64,000 nucleotides of DNA, taken from positions 24,986-88,985 of the forward strand of contig CAVUSZ010000035.1 of assembly GCA_963744255.1 (NCBI GenBank). Reading direction: 5' to 3'. Shown one piece after another: positions 1-7,802 of the stretch; within the stretch, counting starts at the first letter, position 1, and every line of letters starts with the position of its first letter. Source of the stretch: DATEDA01 sp963744255 (GTDB taxonomy: Bacteria > Pseudomonadota > Gammaproteobacteria > Burkholderiales > SG8-39). Made by a program: the position numbers and the translations under genes. The notes beneath the pieces were generated by a model. The model was not told the origin of the DNA and did not search any database. It saw nothing but the letters and a program-made list of their open reading frames with translations.

Positions 1-2
1 GC

Positions 3-725
3 GCCGGCGGCGACGAGTCGGCGCTCTTCGCCGGCGATCTCTTCCGCATGTACTCCCGCTACGCCGAGCGGCGCGGCTGGGGGATGGAGGTGCTGTCCTC
101 GAACCTGTCCGACCTCGGCGGCTACAAGGAGGTGATCGCGCGCATCATCGGTGACGGCGCGTACTCGAAGCTCAAGTTCGAGTCCGGCGGTCACCGGGTG
201 CAGCGGGTGCCTGCGACGGAGACGCAGGGGCGCATCCACACGTCGGCGGCGACCGTGGCAGTGATGCCCGAAGCCGACGAGGTGGCCAACATCGAGTTGA
301 ACCCCGCCGACCTCAAGGTCGACACCTTCCGCGCCTCGGGCGCGGGCGGGCAGCACGTCAACAAGACCGACTCGGCGGTGCGCATGACGCACCTGCCGAC
401 CGGGATCGTGGTCGAATGCCAGGACGACCGTTCGCAGCACAAGAACCGGGCGCGCGCGCTCGGGCTTCTCGCTGCGCGAATCAAGGACCAGCGCGAGCGA
501 GAGCAGCGCGCGAAGGAGGCGGCGACGCGGAAATCGCTGGTCGGCTCGGGCGATCGCTCCGACCGCGTGCGCACCTACAACTTCCCGCAGGGCCGCGTCA
601 CCGATCACCGCATCAAGCTCGACCTCTACAGGATCGCCGCCGTGATGGATGGCGACCTCGACGAGATCGTCGATGCGCTCGCCGCCGAGCACCAGGCCGA
701 GCAGCTGGCGGCGCTGGGCGAATGA
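3..725 (+). CDS. prfA: Peptide chain release factor 1, 3' part (5' end outside window)
   Basis: RF1 recognises UAA and UAG stop codons and triggers peptide release on the ribosome. The reading frame is open from base 3 and begins with the RF1 stretch AGGDESALFAGDLFRMYSRY, so about 240 C-terminal residues are present and the N-terminal third lies upstream. The catalytic GGQ motif (RASGAGGQHVNKT) is at about 345-353, and the family stretch following it (HLPTGIVVECQDDRSQHKN) is intact. The C-terminus ends normally (HQAEQLAALGE). The next gene encodes the methyltransferase that modifies the GGQ glutamine, which is the usual proteobacterial order. The call is firm. Confidence 0.97.
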   Translation, partial: AGGDESALFAGDLFRMYSRYAERRGWGMEVLSSNLSDLGGYKEVIARIIGDGAYSKLKFESGGHRVQRVPATETQGRIHTSAATVAVMPEADEVANIELNPADLKVDTFRASGAGGQHVNKTDSAVRMTHLPTGIVVECQDDRSQHKNRARALGLLAARIKDQREREQRAKEAATRKSLVGSGDRSDRVRTYNFPQGRVTDHRIKLDLYRIAAVMDGDLDEIVDALAAEHQAEQLAALGE

Positions 726-740
726 ACCACCGCGCAGGGG

Positions 741-758
741 CCCCGCGCTTGCGCGGGG
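741..758. other. GC hairpin between prfA and prmC
   Basis: CCCCGCGC, a TT loop and GCGCGGGG form a perfect 8-bp stem 16 bases after the prfA stop. There is no T-tract, so it is not a classical terminator. It could modulate read-through into prmC or protect the prfA mRNA end. The function is inferred only. Confidence 0.4.
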
Positions 759-843
759 ATGCAAGCGAGGTGAATGAGGCCGCCGACCGCGCGGCACTTC
801 AGCGCGCTTGGCCTGTCGGAGGCGGCGGCGAGAGCGCGGCCGA

Positions 844-1656
844 TTGAGTACCGCCGTCAGCTCGATCCTCGCCGGAAGCGGCCTGCCGCCCATCGAGGCG
901 CAGGTCCTCGCGGCGCACGCGCTGGGACTCTCGCGGGCGCGCCTGCTCGCGGATTCCCAGCGGATGCTCGACGCCGAGACCGTGCGCGGAATCGAGCGGC
1001 TCTTCCTGCGGCGCCGTGCCGGCGAGCCGGTCGCCTACCTCACCGGCGAGCGCGAGTTCTATGGGCTCTCGTTGAAGGTGACGCGGGACGTGCTCATCCC
1101 GCGACCCGAGACCGAGCTCCTCGTGGAACTCGCGCTGGAGCGGTTGCCGAACCGCGCCGGCCGCGTGCTCGATCTCGGCACGGGCTCGGGAGCGATCGCG
1201 GTGGCGATCGCCCATGCTGCGCCCGATGCCGAAGTCGTCGCGGTCGACACGGAGCGGGCGGCATTGGCGGTCGCGCGGGAGAACGCGCGACGCCACGGCG
1301 CGACGATCCGCTTCGTGGAGGAGGCGTGGTTTGCCGGGCTGGGCGGCGAGCGTTTCGACGTCGTGGTCTCGAACCCGCCGTACGTCGCCGCCGGCGATGC
1401 GCATCTCGGCGTGGGCGACCTTCGCTTCGAGCCGCGCACCGCGCTCGTCGGCGGACCGGACGGGCTGGACGCGATCAGAGCGATCGTCGCCGGCGCGAAG
1501 AGACATCTCGTGCCGGGAGGATGGCTGCTCTTCGAGAACGGGTCGGACCAGGCCGAGCGGTGTCGGAGCCTGCTCGCGATGTACGGCTACGCGGGGATCG
1601 CAAGCTGGCCTGATCTCGCGGGGATCCCGCGGGTGACCGGCGGGCGGCCAGCGTGA
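844..1656 (+). CDS. prmC: Release factor glutamine N5-methyltransferase
   Basis: PrmC/HemK methylates the glutamine of the GGQ motif in RF1 and RF2 using S-adenosylmethionine. The protein has the SAM-binding motif VLDLGTGSGAIAVAIA and the diagnostic catalytic motif NPPY (VVSNPPYVAAGD). The N-terminal helical domain reads STAVSSILAGSGLPPIEAQV. I chose a TTG start at 844 because family similarity begins there; an ATG at 808 would add an arginine-rich tail unlike the family. The length of 270 residues is normal. It lies 118 bases behind prfA, probably co-transcribed. In many Betaproteobacteria the next gene is grxD, which here is 7 kb away. Confidence 0.95.
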   Translation: MSTAVSSILAGSGLPPIEAQVLAAHALGLSRARLLADSQRMLDAETVRGIERLFLRRRAGEPVAYLTGEREFYGLSLKVTRDVLIPRPETELLVELALERLPNRAGRVLDLGTGSGAIAVAIAHAAPDAEVVAVDTERAALAVARENARRHGATIRFVEEAWFAGLGGERFDVVVSNPPYVAAGDAHLGVGDLRFEPRTALVGGPDGLDAIRAIVAGAKRHLVPGGWLLFENGSDQAERCRSLLAMYGYAGIASWPDLAGIPRVTGGRPA

Positions 1657-1743
1657 TCACGCTTTGCGGCGACGCGCGCAGGGACGGTCTTCGGCCGGGT
1701 TGCCGGTGATATAGTCCTCGAGGCCGTATTCCGTTCCATCGCC

Positions 1744-2136
1744 ATGCGCTCGCTACGCTCGGTTGCCTGCTCGCGATTCGCGCTTGCGCTCGCGCTGTTC
1801 GGTAGCCTCGCGCAGCAGGTCGGGGCCCTCGCGCATGGCGTCATGCTCGCGCGTCCAGGGCTGCCGGCGGGCGTGCTCCACGAATTCTGCACGAGCGGCG
1901 GCGTGGTGCGCGCCCCGCAGGCGCCCGAGCCTGCGAAGTCGCCGGCGAGCGCCGGCGGCATCTGCGATCTCTGCGCGGCGGCGAGCATGCCGCCGCTGCC
2001 ATGGGCGCCCGAGCACGCGCTCATCGTCGTGCCCGGGATCCGCGACGAGCCGGCATTCCAGCCGGTCGCGCATCTCGGTTCGCCCCCGCAGCGCGCTTAT
2101 CGCTCGCGCGCGCCACCCGTCCCCCTCCCCGTCTGA
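1744..2136 (+). CDS. DUF2946 family exported protein
   Basis: This 130-residue protein has an N-terminal hydrophobic, signal-like segment (FALALALFGSLAQQVGALAHG) and two spaced cysteine motifs, HEFCTSGG and CDLCAAAS, which are the hallmark of DUF2946. Members of this family usually sit beside TonB-dependent receptors and copper genes, as here: the receptor follows after 73 bases. A periplasmic or inner-membrane role in metal (probably copper) handling is inferred from context, not shown. A gatatagtcctcgaggcc stretch upstream at about 1708 offers a TATAGT-like -10 element. Confidence 0.75.
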   Translation: MRSLRSVACSRFALALALFGSLAQQVGALAHGVMLARPGLPAGVLHEFCTSGGVVRAPQAPEPAKSPASAGGICDLCAAASMPPLPWAPEHALIVVPGIRDEPAFQPVAHLGSPPQRAYRSRAPPVPLPV

Positions 2137-2209
2137 CTCCGCAGCAGGTTCGCGCCGCGCCACGAGGAGGCGTCGCGCGAGTGTGCGTACCTTTCCTGGA
2201 GGGAGATCC

Positions 2210-4255
2210 ATGCCCTGCACGGCTTCGTGCCTGCGCCCCGTCGCCGCTGCGCTCGCGCTCGGCACGGCGAACGCCAGCCACGCTCAGACAGCGGGCGAGC
2301 CGCACCGGCTCGAGCCGGTCGTCGTCCGCGCCGAGGCGGAAAAATCGCTGACCGTACCGTCGATCGATCGCGCCGAGCGGGAGATCCGCCGCATTCCGGG
2401 CGGGGCCGAGGTCGTCGACCCGAAGACCTACGAGACCGGCCGCAGCTCGACCCTGTCGGACGCGCTGTCCTACGCGCCGGGCGTGTTCGTGCAGCCGCGC
2501 TTCGGCGCCGACGAGGCGCGCATCGCGATCCGCGGCTCGGGCGTCCAGCGGACGTTTCACGGCCGCGGGATCATCTTGATGCAGGACGGCGTGCCGCTGA
2601 ACCTCGCCGACGGCAGCTTCGACATGCAGGCGGTCGAGCCGCTCGGCCTGCAGTACATCGAGGTGTTCCGCGGCGCCAACGCGCTCCAGTACGGCGCGAC
2701 CACGCTCGGCGGCGCGATCAACTTCGTCGCGAACACCGGCTACACCTCGGACCTCCTGCGGGTGCGTGGCGAGCTTGGCAGCTGGGACTACTACAAGGTG
2801 TTCGGATCAACCGGCGGCGTGAGCGGCAACGTCGACTACAACGTCATGGCGTCCTACGCCTCCCAAGACGGGTATCGCGACTGGGCGCAGCAGGAGAACG
2901 CCCGGTTCTTCGGCAACGTGGGCATCCGGATCAACCCCGACCTCGAGACCCGCTTCTACTTCACCGCGCTCAACAGCGACTCGCAGCTGCCGGGGACGCT
3001 CACGAAGGCGCAGGCCCAGGCAAACCCCCGGCAGGCGAACCCCGGCAACCTCGCAGGCCAGCAGAAGCGCGACTTCCCGCTTTACCGGGTTGCGAACAAG
3101 ACCGCGTACCGGATGGGAGAGGGGGTGCTGGAGGCAAGCGCCTTCTACTCCTACAAGGACCTGTGGCACCCGATCTTCCAGGTGATCGACCAAGTCTCGA
3201 ACGACTACGGCATCGCGCTGAGATACGTGACCGAGGCGCCGCTGGCCGGCCACCAGAACCGCTTCGTAATGGGTTTCATCCCGCAGTGGGGCACCGTGGA
3301 CGACAATCGCTTCGTCAACGTGGGGGGCCAGGCGGGTGCGCGCACCGGACAGTCGAAGCAGGATTCGTCGAACTACGTGCTGTACGCGGAGAACAGCTTC
3401 TACGTCACGCCGCAATGGGTGGGCGTCCTCGGCCTGCAGGCGACGCGCGCGGAGCGCAAGCTCGAGGACCAGTTCCTCCAGGACGGCAACCAGAGCGTGG
3501 ATCAGCGCTACGACCAGCTCTCGCCGAAGGTCGGGGTGCTCTACAGGTCGTCGCCGGCGATCGACGTGTTCGCCAACTACAGCGGCAGCTACGAGCCGCC
3601 GACGTTCGGCGAGCTGACCGGCGGACCGAACGTGACGCCGCTGAGCGCGCAGCAGGGCAAGACGTTCGAAGTCGGGACGCGCGGCTTCCTGCCCGCGGTG
3701 CAGTGGGACGTCGCGTACTACTACACCGACCTCGACAACGAGCTGCTGTCGCTCAACAGCCCGACCGGCCAGCCGCTCGGTACGGTGAACGCTCCGGACA
3801 CGATGCACCAGGGCATCGAGGTCGGGCTCGTCGTGACGATCGCCGAGCGGGTCGTGTGGCGGAGCTCCTACCTCTGGAACGACTTCCGGTTCCGCAACAA
3901 CGCCGTCTTCGGCGACAACCGGCTCCCCGGCATTCCGCCGCAGTTCCTGCGGAGCGAGATCCTGTACCAGCCCCCAGATGGCTGGTACGTCGGGCCGACG
4001 GTGGAGTGGTCGCCGCAGCGCACCCCGGTCGACATGGCGAACACGCTCTACGCCGACGGCTACGCCATCTGGGGCCTGAAGGGCGGCCGGCAGGTGGCGA
4101 AGGGGCTGTCGTTCTTCGTCGAGGGTCGCAACCTCGGCAACAAGAAGTACGTCGCCACGACCGGGGTGATCGCCGATGCCCGCGGCCTCGACCAGCCGCA
4201 GTTCTGGCCGGGCGACGGCCGGTCGGTCTACGCCGGGCTCGAGTGGCGGATGTAA
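2210..4255 (+). CDS. TonB-dependent outer-membrane receptor, probably for a metal such as copper
   Basis: This 681-residue receptor starts at an ATG preceded by the ribosome site GGAGGGA. It has a signal peptide ending near ASHAQ, a TonB-box-like segment (LEPVVVRAE), a plug domain of about 110 residues (DALSYAPGVFVQPRFG, IRGSGVQRTFHGRGI, LGGAINFVANTGY) and a long beta-barrel with repeated aromatic strands. It ends in a barrel-type C-terminus (SVYAGLEWRM). Such receptors import ligands across the outer membrane using TonB energy. The ligand is inferred as copper or another metal because the flanking genes are DUF2946, YcnI-like and CopC-like. A siderophore receptor is the alternative. Confidence 0.85.
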   Translation: MPCTASCLRPVAAALALGTANASHAQTAGEPHRLEPVVVRAEAEKSLTVPSIDRAEREIRRIPGGAEVVDPKTYETGRSSTLSDALSYAPGVFVQPRFGADEARIAIRGSGVQRTFHGRGIILMQDGVPLNLADGSFDMQAVEPLGLQYIEVFRGANALQYGATTLGGAINFVANTGYTSDLLRVRGELGSWDYYKVFGSTGGVSGNVDYNVMASYASQDGYRDWAQQENARFFGNVGIRINPDLETRFYFTALNSDSQLPGTLTKAQAQANPRQANPGNLAGQQKRDFPLYRVANKTAYRMGEGVLEASAFYSYKDLWHPIFQVIDQVSNDYGIALRYVTEAPLAGHQNRFVMGFIPQWGTVDDNRFVNVGGQAGARTGQSKQDSSNYVLYAENSFYVTPQWVGVLGLQATRAERKLEDQFLQDGNQSVDQRYDQLSPKVGVLYRSSPAIDVFANYSGSYEPPTFGELTGGPNVTPLSAQQGKTFEVGTRGFLPAVQWDVAYYYTDLDNELLSLNSPTGQPLGTVNAPDTMHQGIEVGLVVTIAERVVWRSSYLWNDFRFRNNAVFGDNRLPGIPPQFLRSEILYQPPDGWYVGPTVEWSPQRTPVDMANTLYADGYAIWGLKGGRQVAKGLSFFVEGRNLGNKKYVATTGVIADARGLDQPQFWPGDGRSVYAGLEWRM

Positions 4256-4291
4256 CGGGTCCGTCCCCACGCGGATCAGAAAGGGCTCCTG

Positions 4292-4810
4292 ATGACGAGC
4301 ACACACGTTTGCCTTGCCGCCCTCGCCGTCGCTGTCGCAGCCGCGCCCGCAGCGGCCCACGTCACGATCGACCAGCACGAGGCTCCTGCCCGCAGCTACT
4401 TCAAGGCGCAGTTGCGCATCGGGCACGGCTGCAAGGGGTCGCCGACGATGCGCGTGCGCGTGCGTCTCCCCGAGGGTGCCGTCTCGGTCAAGCCGCAGCC
4501 CAAGCCGGGCTGGCAGGTCGAGACGATGCGCGTGAAGCTTGCGCCGCCGGTCGACGACGGTCACGGCGGCACGATCACCGAGGCGGTCGGCGAAGTCATC
4601 TGGTCGGGCGGACGTCTGCTCGACGAGCACTTCGACGAGTTCGCCGTGATGATGCGGCTGCCGGACCGACCCGGCGCGACGGTCTACTTCCCGGTCGTGC
4701 AGGAGTGCGAGCAGGGCGTGCACCGGTGGATCGAGATCCCGGCGGCCGGCAAGTCCGCTCGCGACCTTCGCGAGCCGGCGCCGGCACTGCGGCTTACGCC
4801 CAGACGTTGA
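4292..4810 (+). CDS. YcnI/DUF1775 family copper-related exported protein
   Basis: This 172-residue secreted protein has a signal peptide (MTSTHVCLAALAVAVAAAPA, cleavage near AAAHV) and the mature start HVTIDQHEAPARSYFKAQLR, typical of DUF1775/YcnI. In this family the new N-terminal histidine of the mature protein helps bind copper, which fits HVTID here. Further family features are RIGHGCKGSPT, PKPGWQVE and the ending VYFPVVQECEQGVHRW. It lies 36 bases after the TonB receptor and overlaps the next gene by four bases, so an operon for copper acquisition or homeostasis is likely. Confidence 0.85.
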   Translation: MTSTHVCLAALAVAVAAAPAAAHVTIDQHEAPARSYFKAQLRIGHGCKGSPTMRVRVRLPEGAVSVKPQPKPGWQVETMRVKLAPPVDDGHGGTITEAVGEVIWSGGRLLDEHFDEFAVMMRLPDRPGATVYFPVVQECEQGVHRWIEIPAAGKSARDLREPAPALRLTPRR

Positions 4811-5835
4811 TCCGGCTCGTCGCGCTGGGGCTCGCGCTCGCGGCGGGTGACGCGCTCGCGCATGCGTCGCTCGTCGCATCCGAGCCGGCCGACGGCGCCG
4901 TCCTGGAGCAGGCGCCGCCATCGATCGTGCTGCGGTTCAGCGAGCCGGCGAGTCCGATCGCGATCCGGCTGCTCGATCGCTCGGGGTCGAGCGTGCCCCT
5001 GGCCACGGCGGCCGAGGGCGACACGGTGCGCGCCGCGCTGCCCGCCGAGCTGCCGCACGGCGCCTACCTGGTGAGCCTTCGCGTGACCTCGCTCGACTCG
5101 CACCCGGTCGGCGGCGCGATCGCGTTCTCGACCGGCAGGGCGGAGCGGATGGCGGTGCCGCGCGAGCTCGACGCGGTCGGTGCAGGCGCTCCGCTGCGCG
5201 GTGCGCTTCGCATCATCCACGATCTGTCGTTGCTGATTGCAGCTGGCGGCGCCTTGTTCGCGCTTGCGGTCCGGCCGTTCCCGGGCCAGCGCGTCGTGCT
5301 GCTGGCCGCCGCTGCGATCGCCGGCGGGAGCGCAATCGCAGCGGTTGGCCTCCACGGCGCAGCGCTGCTCGACGCGAGCGTCCGCGACGGCGCGTCCTGG
5401 CGCGTGGGATTCGCTACGACGCGCGGGGTGGCGGCGATCGCGACGAGCGCGGGCGCCGCTTCGATCGCGGCCGGCGCGTTCGGCTCGGCGAGCCGGGGGA
5501 CCACCGTGCTGCTCGCCGCTGGCGCATTGCTGTCGATCGCGAGCTTCGCGCTGACGGGCCACGCCGCCGCCGCTGAGCCGCGCGCGGTAGGCGGTCACGG
5601 TCTCGTTCCGCACCGCCGGCGGCACGGCCCTCGACCCGGCCGAATCGTCGTTGAGTTCGAGAACCCGGCGGCCGGCGTGGAACCGATCCTCCGTCAGGCG
5701 CGGCGTTCGGGGCCGGGCGAGTACCGACTCGAGGGCGCCGAGCTCGCGTTGGCCGGCGACTGGTCGATCACGATCTACGCGCGCCTCACCGACTTCGACA
5801 AGCTCGTGCTGCGCACCCGGCTCACGGTGCGCTGA
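4807..5835 (+). CDS. CopC-CopD-type copper protein, internally shortened
   Basis: It starts with TTG at 4807 overlapping the previous stop codon. Residues 1-120 are a signal sequence plus a CopC domain (HASLVASEPADGAVLEQAPP, ending HPVGGAIAFSTG). Residues 130-260 are hydrophobic and match the first membrane helices of CopD (RIIHDLSLLIAAGGALFALA). After ALTGHAAAAEPRA the CopD core is missing and the frame runs straight into a C-terminal tail (IVVEFENPAAGVEPILRQAR to RLTVR). Full proteins of this architecture are about 200 residues longer. A short stretch at about 5594-5645 reads better in another frame (VTVSFRTAGGTALDPAE), so a deletion with a compensating frame change is likely. Function may be impaired. 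Confidence 0.7.
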   Translation: MIRLVALGLALAAGDALAHASLVASEPADGAVLEQAPPSIVLRFSEPASPIAIRLLDRSGSSVPLATAAEGDTVRAALPAELPHGAYLVSLRVTSLDSHPVGGAIAFSTGRAERMAVPRELDAVGAGAPLRGALRIIHDLSLLIAAGGALFALAVRPFPGQRVVLLAAAAIAGGSAIAAVGLHGAALLDASVRDGASWRVGFATTRGVAAIATSAGAASIAAGAFGSASRGTTVLLAAGALLSIASFALTGHAAAAEPRAVGGHGLVPHRRRHGPRPGRIVVEFENPAAGVEPILRQARRSGPGEYRLEGAELALAGDWSITIYARLTDFDKLVLRTRLTVR

Positions 5836-5844
5836 GCAGCGCGC

Positions 5845-6207
5845 TCAGCGACGCGGGCGAAGCAACCCCTTGAGCGCCGCGAGATCGCGCGCTGCAGCCT
5901 TCGACGCGCGCTGCTCCATCGCCCGGTAGCGGGTAAGGACCTCCGCGCCGAGCGCGGTGAGCCCCGCTCCGCCGCCCGACTGTCCGCCCTTGGCGGCCGC
6001 GACAAGCGGCGTCCGGAAGCAGCGGTTCATCGTGTCGACCAGCAGCCACGCCCGCTTGTAGCTCATCCCCAGGCGGGCGGCGGCGGCGGCGATCGAGCCG
6101 GTCGCGGCGATGCCTTCGAGGAGGTCGGCCTTGCCCGGCCCGATCGCGATGTCGCGCTCGAGCACGACGCGCAGGCGCAGGCCCAGGGTGACGTTCGCAG
6201 GTTTCAT
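5845..6207 (-). CDS. ModE-type HTH regulator without molybdate-binding domain
   Basis: This 120-residue protein is a winged helix-turn-helix of the ModE/LysR type (GIAATGSIAAAAARLGMSYK, then RAWLLVDTMNRCF and GGQSGGGAGLTALGAEVL). Full ModE has a C-terminal molbindin pair that senses molybdate; here the protein stops after the DNA-binding half. It is divergent from modABC, and a ModE-like palindrome lies in the shared intergenic region. The natural inference is that it represses or tunes modABC, but how it would sense molybdate without the second domain is open. Confidence 0.85.
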   Translation of the reverse strand: MKPANVTLGLRLRVVLERDIAIGPGKADLLEGIAATGSIAAAAARLGMSYKRAWLLVDTMNRCFRTPLVAAAKGGQSGGGAGLTALGAEVLTRYRAMEQRASKAAARDLAALKGLLRPRR

Positions 6208-6278
6208 GCCGGGCGGATTGTAGCGCCGCGGGCGATCGAATCGGCAGCGGGATGCCTATTTCGGTCCGGGCTGCGGCT

Positions 6279-6305
6279 GCGATATAGTCGGGGAGATATA
6301 ACGCT
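6279..6305. promoter_or_regulatory. ModE-like operator upstream of modA
   Basis: The sequence gcgatatag, six bases, then agatataacgct matches the ModE consensus, which is an inverted repeat built from TATATAACG-type halves. The right half (GATATAACGC) is the stronger one. It lies 15 bases before the modA ATG and in the region shared with the divergent regulator gene, so binding would block modABC transcription. Known ModE sites have the same layout. No binding data exist for this site. Confidence 0.6.
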
Positions 6306-6319
6306 CGGACACCCAGCCC

Positions 6320-7096
6320 ATGCCTGCCCGTCTTGCCTCGATCGCGGCCGTTGTCTTGGCGGCCTGTCTCACGGCGCCCGCGGCGTTGGCTCAAGGAGGT
6401 CCTTCGATCACGGTCTTCGCGGCCGCGAGCCTCAAGAACGCGCTCGACGAGGCGGTCGGGAGGTACGAGAAAAAGAGCGGGAGCAAGGTGGCGGTGTCCT
6501 ACGGCGCAAGCTCTGCGCTCGCGCGGCAGATCGAGGCGGCTGCGCCCGCCGACCTGTTCATCTCGGCGGATCTCGACTGGATGGACTACTTGCAGCAGCG
6601 GCAGCTGATCCGGCCGGCGACGCGCGTCAACCTGCTCGGAAACAGACTGGTGCTGATCGCGCCGAGCGGCAGCCAGGCGAGCTTCGCGGTCGACCGGAAC
6701 ATGCCGCTCGCGCAGGCGCTCGGCGACGGGCGCCTCGCGATGGCCGACCCCGACGCGGTGCCGGCCGGAAAATACGGCAAGGCGGCGCTCGAGGCGCTCG
6801 GCGCGTGGACCGCAGTCGCGTCGCGGGTGGCGCGCGCCGAGAACGTGCGCGTGGCGCTTGCTTTCGTGGCGCGCGGCGAGTGCCCCCTCGGGGTCGTCTA
6901 CGCGACCGACGCTGCGGTGGAGCCGAGAGTACGGATCGTTGGGGTGTTTCCCGCCGACGCACATCCGCCGATCGTCTATCCCGCCGCGATTACCGCGGCA
7001 GCGAGGAGCGCCGCGGCGAGCGACTTCCTTCAGTTCCTCGGTTCGCCCGAGACGGCGCCGGTATTCGAGAAGTACGGTTTCACCGTGCCAAAGTGA
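6320..7096 (+). CDS. modA: Molybdate ABC transporter periplasmic binding protein
   Basis: ModA captures molybdate in the periplasm and passes it to ModBC. The 258-residue protein has a signal peptide (about residues 1-24, ending ALAQG) and the family signatures ITVFAAASLKNALDEA, SYGASSALARQIEAAAPADL and ISADLDWMDYL, followed by DPDAVPAGKYGKAAL. The C-terminal part FLGSPETAPVFEKYGFTVP is also typical. It is the first gene of modABC, with a ModE-like site directly upstream. The start ATG at 6320 gives a normal signal peptide. Confidence 0.96.
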   Translation: MPARLASIAAVVLAACLTAPAALAQGGPSITVFAAASLKNALDEAVGRYEKKSGSKVAVSYGASSALARQIEAAAPADLFISADLDWMDYLQQRQLIRPATRVNLLGNRLVLIAPSGSQASFAVDRNMPLAQALGDGRLAMADPDAVPAGKYGKAALEALGAWTAVASRVARAENVRVALAFVARGECPLGVVYATDAAVEPRVRIVGVFPADAHPPIVYPAAITAAARSAAASDFLQFLGSPETAPVFEKYGFTVPK

Positions 7097-7100
7097 GGCG

Positions 7101-7802
7101 ATGGCCACGCTGACGCCGGACGAATGGGAGGCGATCCGGCTGAGCCTCCGGGTCTCCCTCTGGGGTGTCGCGGCGAGCCTGCCGCTCGCGGTGCTCGTCG
7201 CGATGGTGCTCGCGCGCACCCGGTTCCCGGGCAAGAGCCTGTTCGACGCGGTCGTGCATCTCCCGCTCGTGCTGCCGCCGGTGGTCGTCGGTTATTTCCT
7301 GCTGCTCCTGCTCGGACGCAAGGGGCCGGTCGGCGCGTGGCTCGAGAGCACGTTCGGCCTCGTGTTCGCGTTCCGCTGGACGGGCGCCGCAGTCGCGGCG
7401 GCGGTGATGGGGTTTCCGCTGATGGTTCGTGCCATGCGTCTCTCGATCGAGGCGATCGATACGCGCATCGAGTCGGCCGCGGTGACGCTCGGCGCGAATC
7501 CGGCCTGGGTGTTCGCGAGCGTGACGTTGCCGCTCATGCTGCCCGGGATCATCACCGGCGTCCTGCTCTCGTTCGCCCGGAGCCTCGGTGAGTTCGGAGC
7601 CACGATTACGTTCGTGTCGAACATCCCCGGCGAGACGCGGACCCTGCCGATCGCCATCTACACATACACACAGGTCCCCGGCGGCGACGCCCAGGCGCTG
7701 CGACTTTCGATCATCGCCGTGGTGCTGTCGATCGGCGCGCTGCTCGCCTCGGAGCTGCTGGTGCGGCGCGCGACCGCGCGCGTGGCGGGACGCGATGCTT
7801 GA
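7101..7802 (+). CDS. modB: Molybdate ABC transporter permease
   Basis: This 233-residue inner-membrane permease has five or six hydrophobic helices and the binding-protein-dependent transport motif AAVTLGANPAWVFASVTLPL (the EAA loop that contacts the ATPase). LPLVLPPVVVGYFLLLLLGR and RSLGEFGATITFVSNIPGET are characteristic of ModB. It starts four bases after the modA stop and overlaps modC by eight bases, so translation is coupled. Confidence 0.96.
   Translation: MATLTPDEWEAIRLSLRVSLWGVAASLPLAVLVAMVLARTRFPGKSLFDAVVHLPLVLPPVVVGYFLLLLLGRKGPVGAWLESTFGLVFAFRWTGAAVAAAVMGFPLMVRAMRLSIEAIDTRIESAAVTLGANPAWVFASVTLPLMLPGIITGVLLSFARSLGEFGATITFVSNIPGETRTLPIAIYTYTQVPGGDAQALRLSIIAVVLSIGALLASELLVRRATARVAGRDA

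Noticed and set aside
2807..4921. 704-residue minus-strand ORF opposite the TonB receptor and the YcnI gene
   Set aside because: Antisense shadow of GC-rich coding sequence; composition is rich in R, H and D with no domain.
2227..5835. Single 1202-residue plus-strand frame ending in the CopC-CopD protein
   Set aside because: The first 860 codons are an out-of-frame shadow of the TonB receptor and YcnI genes; only the part from 4807 is real.
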